Notes under the pieces: model-generated
What the model was told of the DNA's origin: nothing
Databases searched by the model: none
The model's input: the letters and a program-made list of their open reading frames with translations, nothing else
Position numbers and translations under genes: made by a program
Assembly: GCA_950097015.1 (NCBI GenBank)
Contig: CATNEN010000001.1
Span: 23,812,501-23,876,500 of the forward strand
Source: Macrostomum hystrix
Taxonomy: Eukaryota; Platyhelminthes; Macrostomidae
Direction of reading: 5' to 3'
Length of the DNA stretch: 64,000 bases
Shown here: in pieces, positions 45,558 to 55,487 of the stretch
How positions within the stretch are numbered: position 1 is the first letter of the stretch
Layout: each line of letters begins with the position of its first letter

Positions 45558-46343
45558 CTAAGTGTTGCATGGCTTCTGCTTATTTTGCTTCTTTGACCGC
45601 TCCGGATACAGGAACAGCTGCATCAGCCCCGACTTGGACTTCGGACTTGGAGTCTTCGTTGATGCCGAGGCTGGACTTGGATGATCCTGACGCTGCTGCT
45701 GCTGCTGCTGCTGCTTATTATTCTTCAAGTCGACGCTGAAGCTGCGTGGCTTGGCTGTTGGCTGCGGGGGCGAATAGGGCGAATAGCAATGGTCGGATAG
45801 CGAGCCGTACCCGCCGTCGTTCGATACCCGGTTGCTCTGCAGCATCATCTGCTGCTGTTGCTGCAGAATCTGCTGCTGTAGAAGCTGCTGCTGCATCAGG
45901 CACTGCTGCTGAAGCTGCAGCTGGGAGATGTTGTGCGTCAGCTGATCTGACGGCAGCGGAGCCGCGCAAACAGCCGGCGGAGCACTCTGACCGCTCCTGT
46001 CGATGGAGGCGGTTGGCTGAGCCGATGGCACTGACTGGTGCGACTCCGGGTAGTCGTAGTAGCTTGTCTCACAGCTCTCGGCGAACTCCTTCATGCATTT
46101 CACGCTGAAGCCTAGGTTGACGCTGTCTTCCACCTTGGCCAGCAGCTCGTGATGCCTTGAGGCCACATCCTGCAGAGACATCAGACCCTCATTCAGCACA
46201 AACAGTCTGGCAGCCGTTGGCAGCTCCTTGGTGTTCATGAACTTGCAGAGCTCCTCGAACTGGTCGATGGCGTCCCGCTTCTTGAGAATTTCCAACGCGT
46301 GCCGAATTTCATGAAGTCGTTTTTCCAGGTCAGACTCGGACAT
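45558..46343 (-). CDS. Unrecognised Gln-rich protein with helical N-terminal domain, about 261 aa
   Basis: Minus-strand frame. I take the start at 46343 (MSESDLEKRLHEIRHALEIL), because an acceptor-like CCCCCAAGCAG lies just upstream. An in-frame ATG at 46463 would add 40 basic residues. Residues 1 to about 110 are rich in charged and hydrophobic residues with heptad character, look alpha-helical and include three Cys. They are followed by a Ser/Pro/Gln-rich disordered region with a QLQLQQQCLMQQQLLQQQ tract, a Tyr-rich piece (YGSLSDHCYSPYSPPQP), a second Gln run and a basic C-terminus. I do not recognise the family; no catalytic motif is visible. Balanced composition and an intact frame in the N-terminal 110 residues argue that it is real. 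Confidence 0.65.
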   Translation of the reverse strand: MSESDLEKRLHEIRHALEILKKRDAIDQFEELCKFMNTKELPTAARLFVLNEGLMSLQDVASRHHELLAKVEDSVNLGFSVKCMKEFAESCETSYYDYPESHQSVPSAQPTASIDRSGQSAPPAVCAAPLPSDQLTHNISQLQLQQQCLMQQQLLQQQILQQQQQMMLQSNRVSNDGGYGSLSDHCYSPYSPPQPTAKPRSFSVDLKNNKQQQQQQQRQDHPSPASASTKTPSPKSKSGLMQLFLYPERSKKQNKQKPCNT

Positions 46344-46464
46344 TGCTGCTTGGGGGCTGAGCTGGCGCCTTGTTCCTGCGGCCTCTCGGCTAATTATCTT
46401 TCTGCTTTGCCGAATTGAAACACGGATTTTAGGGCGAGAGAGCTGAGACTCGTGTGCCGCCACC

Positions 46465-46840
46465 CCGATGTCATTGTGCCGGTACTCAACCCTTTCTCAT
46501 TTTCACTCCGCTCGTACTCGTCTTCGCCTAGGGGGGGGGTATTTTTCAGCCTTGCGCTGTGTAGTTTCCTGAGCAGTAGAACAGTATACACAGCTAAGGC
46601 TGTTTATGCGATGAGAACAGAACGTGCTCAATGTGTTTACATTCTATAATTATTTATTACTGCTCTAAAAATAGTATTTTTAAACTGCTGCTGCGTAGAA
46701 AATGCTTTTCTTATCTGTAAGCGATGACATTGTACAGAATCCACGTCCTGAAGTCTAGTTAAGTAATAGGATAATTAGACTTCATAATTTGTTACATTTA
46801 TTTTGGCCTGTAGTTAAACCAAATAAGAATCCTTTCCACA
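46465..46840. other. Spacer upstream of the Gln-rich gene
   Basis: Unique sequence with a run of nine G at about 46531. It probably holds the 5' region of the minus-strand gene. No motif is convincing. Confidence 0.35.
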
Positions 46841-46842
46841 AG

Positions 46843-49828
46843 AGTGTCTCCAATCCGTATCACAATAGTGTCTCCAATCCGTATCACAAAAGTGTCTCCA
46901 ATCCGTATCACAAAAGTGTCTCCAATCCGTATCACAAGAGTGTCTCCAATCCGTATCACAAAAGTGTCTCCAATCCGTATCACAAGAGTGTCTCCAATCC
47001 GTATCACAAGAGTGTCTCCAATCCGTATCACAAGAGTGTCTCCAATCCGTATCACAAAAGTGTCTCCAATCCGTATCACAAGAGTGTCTCCAATCCTTTC
47101 CACAAGAGTATCTCCAATCCGTATCACAAGAGTGTCTCCAATCCGTATCACAAGAGTGTCTCCAATCCGTATCACAAGAGTGTCTCCAATCCGTATCACA
47201 AGAGTATCTCCAATCCGTATCACAAGAGTATCTCCAATCCGTATCACAAGAGTGTCTCCAATCCGTATCACAAGAGTATCTCCAATCCGTATCACAAGAG
47301 TGTCTCCAATCCGTATCACAAGAGTGTCTCCAATCCGTATCACAAGAGTGTCTCCAATCCGTATCACAAAAGTGTCTCCAATCCGTATCACAAAAGTGTC
47401 TCCAATCCGTATCACAAAAGTGTCTCCAATCCGTATCACAAAAGTGTCTCCAATCCGTATCACAAGAGTGTCTCCAATCCGTATCACAAGAGTGTCTCCA
47501 ATCCGTATCACAAGAGTGTCTCCAATCCGTATCACAAGAGTGTCTCCAATCCGTATCACAAGAGTGTCTCCAATCCGTATCACAAGAGTGTCTCCAATCC
47601 GTATCACAAAAGTGTCTCCAATCCGTATCACAAGAGTGTCTCCAATCCGTATCACAAAAGTGTCTCCAATCCGTATCACAAAAGTGTCTCCAATCCGTAT
47701 CACAAGAGTGTCTCCAATCCGTATCACAATAGTGTCTCCAATCCGTATCACAAGAGTGTCTCCAATCCGTATCACAAGAGTGTCTCCAATCCGTATCACA
47801 AGAGTGTCTCCAATCCGTATCACAAAAGTGTCTCCAATCCGTATCACAAGAGTGTCTCCAATCCGTATCACAAGAGTGTCTCCAATCCGTATCACAAAAG
47901 TGTCTCCAATCCGTATCACAAAAGTGTCTCCAATCCGTATCACAAAAGTGTCTCCAATCCGTATCACAAAAGTGTCTCCAATCCGTATCACAAAAGTGTC
48001 TCCAATCCGTATCACAAGAGTGTCTCCAATCCGTATCACAAAAGTGTCTCCAATCCGTATCACAAGAGTGTCTCCAATCCGTATCACAAAAGTGTCTCCA
48101 ATCCGTATCACAAGAGTGTCTCCAATCCGTATCACAAGAGTGTCTCCAATCCGTATCACAAAAGTGTCTCCAATCCGTATCACAAAAGTGTCTCCAATCC
48201 GTATCACAAGAGTGTCTCCAATCCGTATCACAAGAGTGTCTCCAATCCGTATCACAAGAGTGTCTCCAATCCGTATCACAAAAGTGTCTCCAATCCGTAT
48301 CACAAAAGTGTCTCCAATCCGTATCACAATAGTGTCTCCAATCCGTATCACAAGAGTGTCTCCAATCCGTATCACAAGAGTGTCTCCAATCCGTATCACA
48401 AGAGTGTCTCCAATCCGTATCACAAGAGTGTCTCCAATCCGTATCACAAGAGTGTCTCCAATCCGTATCACAAGAGTGTCTCCAATCCGTATCACAAAAG
48501 TGTCTCCGATCCGTATCACAAGAGTATCTCCAATCCGTATCACAAGAGTGTCTCCAATCCGTATCACAAGAGTGTCTCCAATCCGTATCACAAGAGTGTC
48601 TCCAATCCGTATCACAAGAGTGTCTCCAATCCGTATCACAAGAGTGTCTCCAATCCGTATCACAAGAGTGTCTCCAATCCGTATCACAAGAGTGTCTCCA
48701 ATCCGTATCACAAAAGTGTCTCCGATCCGTATCACAAGAGTATCTCCAATCCGTATCACAAGAGTGTCTCCAATCCGTATCACAAGAGTATCTCCAATCC
48801 GTATCACAAGAGTATCTCCAATCCGTATCACAAGAGTGTCTCCAATCCGTATCACAAGAGTGTCTCCAATCCGTATCACAAGAGTGTCTCCGATCCGTAT
48901 CACAAGAGTATCTCCAATCCGTATCACAAGAGTGTCTCCAATCCGTATCACAAGAGTGTCTCCAATCCGTATCACAAAAGTGTCTCCGATCCGTATCACA
49001 AGAGTGTCTCCAATCCGTATCACAAAAGTGTCTCCAATCCGTATCACAAGAGTGTCTCCAATCCGTATCACAAGAGTGTCTCCAATCCGTATCACAAGAG
49101 TGTCTCCAATCCGTATCACAAAAGTGTCTCCGATCCGTATCACAAAAGTGTCTCCAATCCGTATCACAAGAGTGTCTCCAATCCGTATCACAGGAGTGTC
49201 TCCGATCCGTATCACAAGAGTGTCTCCAATCCGTATCACAAGAGTGTCTCCAATCCGTATCACAAGAGTGTCTCCAATCCGTATCACAAGAGTGTCTCCA
49301 ATCCGTATCACAAGAGTGTCTCCAATCCGTATCACAAGAGTGTCTCCAATCCGTATCACAAGAGTGTCTCCAATCCGTATCACAAGAGTGTCTCCAATCC
49401 GTATCACAAAAGTGTCTCCAATCCGTATCACAAGAGTGTCTCCAATCCGTATCACAAGAGTGTCTCCAATCCGTATCACAGGAGTGTCTCCGATCCGTAT
49501 CACAAAAGTGTCTCCAATCCGTATCACAAGAGTGTCTCCAATCCGTATCACAAGAGTGTCTCCAATCCGTATCACAAGAGTGTCTCCAATCCGTATCACA
49601 AGAGTGTCTCCAATCCGTATCACAAGAGTGTCTCCAATCCGTATCACAAGAGTGTCTCCAATCCGTATCACAAAAGTGTCTCCAATCCGTATCACAAGAG
49701 TGTCTCCAATCCGTATCACAAGAGTGTCTCCAATCCGTATCACAAGAGTGTCTCCAATCCGTATCACAAGAGTGTCTCCAATCCGTATCACAAAAGTGTC
49801 TCCAATCCGTATCACAAAAGTGTCTAAG
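46843..49828. repeat. 24-bp satellite, about 124 copies
   Basis: Highly uniform units of GTGTCTCCAATCCGTATCAC plus AAGA (variants AAAA, AATA, ATCTCC, CGATCC, CAGG). The first unit lies at about 46830-46845. The period of 24 and absence of stop triplets keep at least two frames on each strand open for over 1000 codons. None has a flanking unique coding domain, so I do not call a gene. It sits exactly where the first two exons of the partial DUF229 copy would be expected. Confidence 0.97.
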
Positions 49829-49916
49829 ATCCTGAACACCAGCGTATCTCAAATATTGATTAACATGTCTCCAAACTCCGTAAAACACGAATAACCCCCT
49901 GCATTCCTGTCTCCTG

Positions 49917-50145
49917 TCGCTGTCTCCTGAGCACACCGATACTGTAGGCGGGCACACTCAAACGGGCGCTGACTTTCTCATCGTTAGACAGTGTACACTC
50001 TGACTGTGCCTAGGGGATTGGCCCTCAAGGGTGCAAATTGCACGACAACGCCAAAGCCTCTCTGCGTCTCTCTGCGTCTGCACCCCAAATGAATGTGGCC
50101 TCGCCGCGGAATAGAGCTCAGAGAAATTGTTGCGAGTGGCGAAAT
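49917..50145 (-). mobile_element. SINE A, copy 3 (truncated, in left arm)
   Basis: Body phrases CTGACTTTCTCATCGTTAGA, GATTGGCCCTCAAGGGTGCA and GAATGTGGCCTCGCCGCGGA match the other SINE A copies. The 3' end of the element is cut off at the arm boundary, and a small duplication (TCTCTGCG) distinguishes it from its partner at 60.5 kb. Confidence 0.75.
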
Positions 50146-50228
50146 TAATCGCTTGTGATTTTAGGCTTGACCAATAAATAAGGCTTTATGCGACTCATAA
50201 AATCCGCTCGCAACTTGCCCGTCTGCAG

Positions 50229-51875
50229 GCGCTTTTCAACTGCGGTTTCTGGGCTTCAAGCAGCCCCCAGCGGACTTTTACCTGAGGCCGGCACTGCTGC
50301 AGCAGGAGAGTCTGCAGACTGATTCCATCTGCATCGGAGATGAGCTGGCCAGCTCTCGAATGCTGTCTGCTGTCAAGGACCTGTTCACTCTGCACCCGAC
50401 GAGACCCAAGTTCGCATTCACCTTCTTCAGCTCTCTGTCTCACGAGAACAAAGACCTGTCTCCGATGGATTCCGAGCTGAGCAAGTTCTTGGAGTGGTTC
50501 GAGAAAGCCAACCTCACGCACAACACCAGCATCATTGTGATGTCGGACCACGGACAGCGACACGGTCCGTTGAGAAACTCCATGCAGGGCAAGCTGGAGG
50601 AGTCGCTACCACTGATGAGCATAGCGCTGAGCAGTCAGCTCATGAGTTACAGGAGAGATGCGGCAGAGAGGCTGAGGGTCAACTCCAAGCGACTCACGAC
50701 ACCCGTCGACATTCACAAAACACTGTTGAGCATGGCCGGAGTGACGGACGGAGTGAAGGCGCAGAGTGACAGGCTGCGATCGTACTCGCTGATCGATGAG
50801 CCAGTTCCCGAGGAGCGCAGCTGCTCAGACGCCGGCATTCCGACTCACTGGTGCTCGTGTCTGCGCCTGTCGAAGGTCGCCAAGCCGAACTCGCACAAGC
50901 TGGCTTTGAGAGCTGCCCAGTTCGCTGTGGGCCAGATGAACTCGGCCACAAAGCCCTTCCGACACCTGTGTCCGGAACTGCGACTCGGCAATGTCACTGA
51001 GGCGCATGTCAGTCTGGTAAGCGAGCCATACTGGACTCGGGGAGGGAGGGTGTCAAGCGGCTGCTGGACTGAGGGGTCTTGGATTGGCGAGGGTGTCACG
51101 TGGCTGCTGGACTGAGGGGTCTTGGATTGGCGAGGGTGTCAAGCGGCTGCTGGACTGAGGGGTCTTGGATTGGCGAGGGTGTCACGTGGCTGCTGGACTG
51201 AGGGGTCTTGGATTGGCGAGGGTGTCAAGCGGCTGCTGGACTGATGGGTCTTGTATTGGCGAGGGTGTCAAGCGGCTGCTGGACTGAGGGGTCTTGGATT
51301 GGCGATGGTGTCAAGCGGCTGCTGGACTGAGGGGTCTTGGATTGGCGAGGGTGTCAAGCGGCTGCTGGACTGAGGGGTCTTGGATTGGCGATGGTGTCAA
51401 GCGGCTGCTGGACTGAGGGGTCTTGTATATAGACCAAGGTGAAATGTTTTTAATCATATTTTCAGGAGGGCTGTTGGTACTGGCACACCATTGTCCCCTA
51501 GTTGGTCCCCTAGTTTAATGGGTAATGGTATGGTCGCAGTGCAGTGTTGTGGAGTCTAACTGTAAGATTTCGCCGCTGCAGGTGCACGATGATTTGGCAG
51601 GTCGGAAGCGTCACCTGGGCAAGGATTTCTCCTACATCACGACCAGCGCGGACCTGGTCGCCTCTGGCTACATTTCAGTCCGGTTAATTGTTCAACCCAG
51701 TGGTGGCCTGTATGATGCCACTGTGCAGTTTGCCCTGCAGCGAAGATCAGAGCAGCCTGGCCTTCGCAGCGCGAAGTATTCGCTGCTCAGCCAGCCGTCC
51801 AGAATCAACAGGTACGGTCGGCAGGCCGCCTGCATTACTGAGCGGCGGCCTGATCTGAGGAAATTCTGCTTCTGA
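50229..51875 (+). pseudogene. Partial DUF229 sulfatase-like gene copy (exons 3 and 4 only)
   Basis: Exon 3' is 50229-51016 and exon 4' is 51582-51875, with valid GT-AG sites in phase 0 and no stop codons. Exon 3' is the same length as exon 3 of the complete gene at 58.4-63.05 kb, and in the region compared differs by about one residue (LCPELRL against LCQELRL). It encodes the metal-binding half (FSSLSHENKD, IIVMSDHGQRHG). Exon 4' (VHDDLAGRKRHLG... to RRPDLRKFCF) is only loosely similar to exon 4 of the complete gene. No counterpart of exons 1-2 exists upstream; a 24-bp satellite and an opposing gene occupy the space. Alone it lacks the membrane anchor and nucleophile half and cannot be a working enzyme. 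It is either a 5'-truncated duplicate or the parked half of an invertible cassette. Confidence 0.8.
51048..51428. repeat. 43-bp minisatellite in left arm, about 9 copies
   Basis: Units begin GTGTCAAGCGGCTGCTGGAC and continue TGAGGGGTCTTGGATTGGCG. The same array, with a different copy number, is in the right arm at 59285-59578. Confidence 0.95.
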
Positions 51876-52029
51876 AGTTATGTGTGACTCTCAGATTTGT
51901 TGGAAGTCGTCCAACGCGCTGACGTTCTTGAGCTATTATATCTCGTTGACGCGACTTACGGGATTTACACTTTTTGAGAGAGCTGTCAAATGTTATGCGG
52001 TGCCTTCATCTTGTTGTCACCATGTCATG

Positions 52030-52615
52030 GTTGAAAGGTTGTCAAATGGTAGACAGGGTGTCAAATGGTAGACAGGAGTCAAATGGTAGACAGTAGTCAA
52101 ATGGTAGACAGTAGTCAAATGGTAGACAGGGTGTCAAATGGTAGACAGGAGTCAAATGGTAGTCAGGGTGTCAAATGGTAGACAGGAGTCAAATGGTAGA
52201 CAGGGTGTCAAATGGTAGACAGTAGTCAAATGGTAGACAGGGTGTCAAATGGTAGACAGGAGTCAAATGGTAGTCAGGGTGTCAAATGGTAGACAGGAGT
52301 CAAATGGTAGACAGGGTGCCAAATGGTAGACAGGGTGTCAAATGGTAGACAGTAGTCAAATGGTAGACAGGGTATCAAATGGTAGACAGGAGTCAAATGG
52401 TAGTCAGGGTGTCAAATGGTAGACAGGGTGTCAAATGGTAGACAGGGTGTCAAATGGTAGACAGGGTGTCAAATGGTAGACAGGGTGTCAAATGGTAGAC
52501 AGGTTGTCAAATGGTAGTCAGGGTGTCAAATGGTAGACAGGGTGTCAAATGGTAGACAGGGTGTCAAATGGTAGACAGGGTGTCAAATGGTAGTCTGGGG
52601 TGCCGAACGGTAGAC
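52030..52615. repeat. 17/19-bp minisatellite, about 31 copies
   Basis: Units of GTGTCAAATGGTAGACAGG alternate with shorter AGTCAAATGGTAGACAG units in a patterned order, suggesting block-wise amplification. It starts about 160 bp after the stop of exon 4'. Confidence 0.95.
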
Positions 52616-52619
52616 AATG

Positions 52620-52990
52620 ATCAATAATAAACTAGAGTGAAATTCACTGTTTTCAAAAGATGTACACTGTGGTTTTAAAGTAACAACCACTAGACGGTGT
52701 GTGGAGCATCTGTTGGATGATTGTAAGTGATAATTAAAAAGTTGTTTAATGTACTCGTAGTTATGGAGATACTGCACGACTTGTTCAAATCGAATTAATT
52801 GCGTGCTTTTGATTAAAGTCCGAGTGCAGCTACTGCCAAGTAGGCAATGTCGATCATTTGGGGTGTTTATTTCTTAAATACATGTTCGAGTGCTAATATG
52901 CATTAAGAATAATAATAATAATTGTTTTATCGACTCACGAAAATTTTTATAGGATTCTAAAAAACAGTAAATGACAATCTTTGTTATCTC
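52620..52990. other. Spacer between satellites, nothing recognised
   Basis: AT-rich unique sequence. Confidence 0.5.
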
Positions 52991-52999
52991 AAAATGGCC

Positions 53000-54710
53000 C
53001 TTTAAGGACTCCAAAACGGCAGTCCTTGTAGTCTCAAAATGGCAATTTTTATGATACTAAAGTGGCACTCCTTGTAGTCTCAAAATGGCATTTTTTAAGA
53101 AACCAAAGTGGCACTCCTTGTAGTCTCAAAATGGCACTCTTTAAGAAACCAAAGTGGCAATCCTTGTAGTCTCAAAATGGCACTCTTTAAGAAACCAAAG
53201 TGGCAATCCTTGTAGTCTCAAAATGGCATTCTTTAAGAAACCAAAGTGGCAATCCTTGTAGTCTCAAAATGGCACTCTTTAAGAAACCAAAGTGGCACTC
53301 CTTGTAGTCTCAAAATGGCACTCTTTAAGAAACCAAAGTGGCAATCCTTGTAGTCTCAAAATGGCACTCTTTAAGAAACCAAAGTGGCACTCCTTGTAGT
53401 TACAAAATGGCACTCTTTAAGAAACCAAAGTGGCAATCCTTGTAGTCTCAAAATGGCACTCTTTAAGAAACCAAAGTGGCAATCCTTGTAGTCTCAAAAT
53501 GGCACTCTTTAAGAAACCAAAGTGGCACTCCTTGTAGTCTCAAAATGGCACTCTTTAAGAAACCAAAGTGGCACTCCTTGTAGTCTCAAAATGGCACTCT
53601 TTAAGAAACCAAAGTGGCAATCCTTGTAGTCTCAAAATGGCACTCTTTAAGAAACCAAAGTGGCACTCCTTGTAGTCTCAAAATGGCACTCTTTAAGAAA
53701 CCAAAGTGGCACTCCTTGTAGTCTCAAAATGGCACTCTTTAAGAAACCAAAGTGGCACTCCTTGTAGTCTCAAAATGGCACTCTTTAAGAAACCAAAGTG
53801 GCAATCCTTGTAGTCTCAAAATGGCACTCTTTAAGAGACCAAAGTGGCACTCCTTGTAGTCTCAAAATGGCACTCTTTAAGAAACCAAAGTGGCACTCCT
53901 TGTAGTTACAAAATGGCACTCTTTAAGAAACCAAAGTGGCACTCCTTGTAGTCTCAAAATGGCACTCTTTAAGAAACCAAAGTGGCAATCCTTGTAGTCT
54001 CAAAATGGCACTCTTTAAGAAACCAAAGTGGCACTCCTTGTAGTTACAAAATGGCACTCTTTAAGAAACCAAAGTGGCACTCCTTGTAGTCTCAAAATGG
54101 CACTCTTTAAGAAACCAAAGTGGCACTCCTTGTAGTCTCAAAATGGCACTCTTTAAGAAACCAAAGTGGCAATCCTTGTAGTCTCAAAATGGCACTCTTT
54201 AAGAAACCAAAGTGGCACTCCTTGTAGTTACAAAATGGCACTCTTCAAGAAACCAAAGTGGCACTCCTTGTAGTTACAAAATGGCACTCTTTAAGAAACC
54301 AAAGTGGCAATCCTTGTAGTTACAAAATGGCACTCTTTATGATACTAAAGTGGCACTCCTTGTAGTCTCAAAATGGCACTCTTTAAGAAACCAAAGTGGC
54401 ACTCCTTGTAGTCTCAAAATGGCACTCTTTAAGAAACCAAAGTGGCAATCCTTGTAGTCTCAAAATGGCACTCTTTAAGAAACCAAAGTGGCACTCCTTG
54501 TAGTTACAAAATGGCACTCTTCAAGAAACCAAAGTGGCACTCCTTGTAGTTACAAAATGGCACTCTTTAAGAAACCAAAGTGGCACTCCTTGTAGTTACA
54601 AAATGGCACTCTTTAAGAAACCAAAGTGGCAATCCTTGTAGTTACAAAATGGCACTCTTTAAGAAACCAAAGTGGCACTCCTTGTAGTTACAAAATGGCA
54701 CTTTCAAGTC
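53000..54710. repeat. 46-bp satellite (diverged dimer of 23 bp), about 37 copies
   Basis: The unit is two related 23-bp halves. One begins AAAATGGCACTCTTTAAGAA and the other AAAGTGGCACTCCTTGTAGT. Variants GTCTC or GTTAC and CACTCC or CAATCC are distributed in blocks. Confidence 0.95.
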
Positions 54711-54714
54711 TACG

Positions 54715-55480
54715 AAACGGCACTTCCAAGTTTACAAAACAGCAACCATTTTAGTCTTAAGATTCCAAAGTGGCAATCCTCTTAATCTCTAAATGAACCG
54801 CTCAATGCGTGAACATAACGAGTATTATAAGTCAAGCAATACTTGGTTGAAAAGAAATATGTCTAAAACTTAATTTCATGAGTCAAAATTTTGCCCAAAC
54901 AGACAATCGAATTGAAATGTTTAACACATTTAAATTTGCTATACTTTTTTATTCGATTCAAGTAACAAAATCATTGATTAGCGAGAAAGCAAAACTGCGA
55001 AATCAGACAAAATTGAGCCGCGACACTACCTCTGCTGGTGCGAGATCCTCTGGCTGAAGCACGGCGCTGGACTCCTTGACCGAGTGGTCAGGGCCCAGAC
55101 TTAACAACAAGAACAAACCGCACAAGTTCTCAAGCAACAAATCAGATCAGTGGAAGCGAAAAACAATTACATTAGAAAAACATAAAAAAGCGATTATGGA
55201 AAAGCAACTGGGAGAGATTATAATTTAGTTTCTGATCGCGGCCACCAGATGGCATCGGGCAGGCTTAGCTGCGAATTTCATCTGGAATTGCGCGGCCAAG
55301 TCTCCAGAGACTCCAGCGTCGGCCGGGGAGGGGTCGATAAAACCCGGGCTGCACTGAAGCACTAATAGCATAAAAGGAAAGAAATTATGTGAAACATTTT
55401 TTTGGAATCCGCTGGAGGAAGCGAGAGAAAGGGGAGACGAGTAAACATAGAACAGAGGGTGGTTAAGAAGACTAGACTGG
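54715..55480 (-). other. Spacer with possible minus-strand exons
   Basis: Two GC-rich patches stand out from AT-rich surroundings. At 55225 to about 55363 (minus) a frame ends LAAQFQMKFAAKPARCHLVA and then a stop. At about 55030-55101 (minus) a frame reads LGPDHSVKESSAVLQPEDLA before a GT. They could be exons of an unidentified minus-strand gene, but the acceptors are weak and I recognise no family. Confidence 0.25.
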
Positions 55481-55487
55481 AGAAAGG

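Larger units (their letters stand above)
49917..51428. repeat. Inverted repeat, left arm
   Basis: Near-identical in inverted orientation to 59285-60695. It contains a truncated SINE A, about 80 bp of intron, DUF229 exon 3 (788 bp in both arms), the donor, and a 43-bp minisatellite. Homology starts abruptly inside the SINE at about 49917 and ends in the minisatellite at about 51428. Confidence 0.93.

Noticed and set aside
46789-49957. Four open frames of more than 1000 codons across the 24-bp satellite
   Set aside because: Period divisible by three with no stop triplets keeps several frames open at once; no unique domain, signal peptide or splice context is attached.
50195-51099. Antisense frames opposite DUF229 exon 3 (and the same at 59.6-60.4 kb)
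   Set aside because: They are shadows of the conserved sense frame, which has the SDHG motif and valid splice sites.
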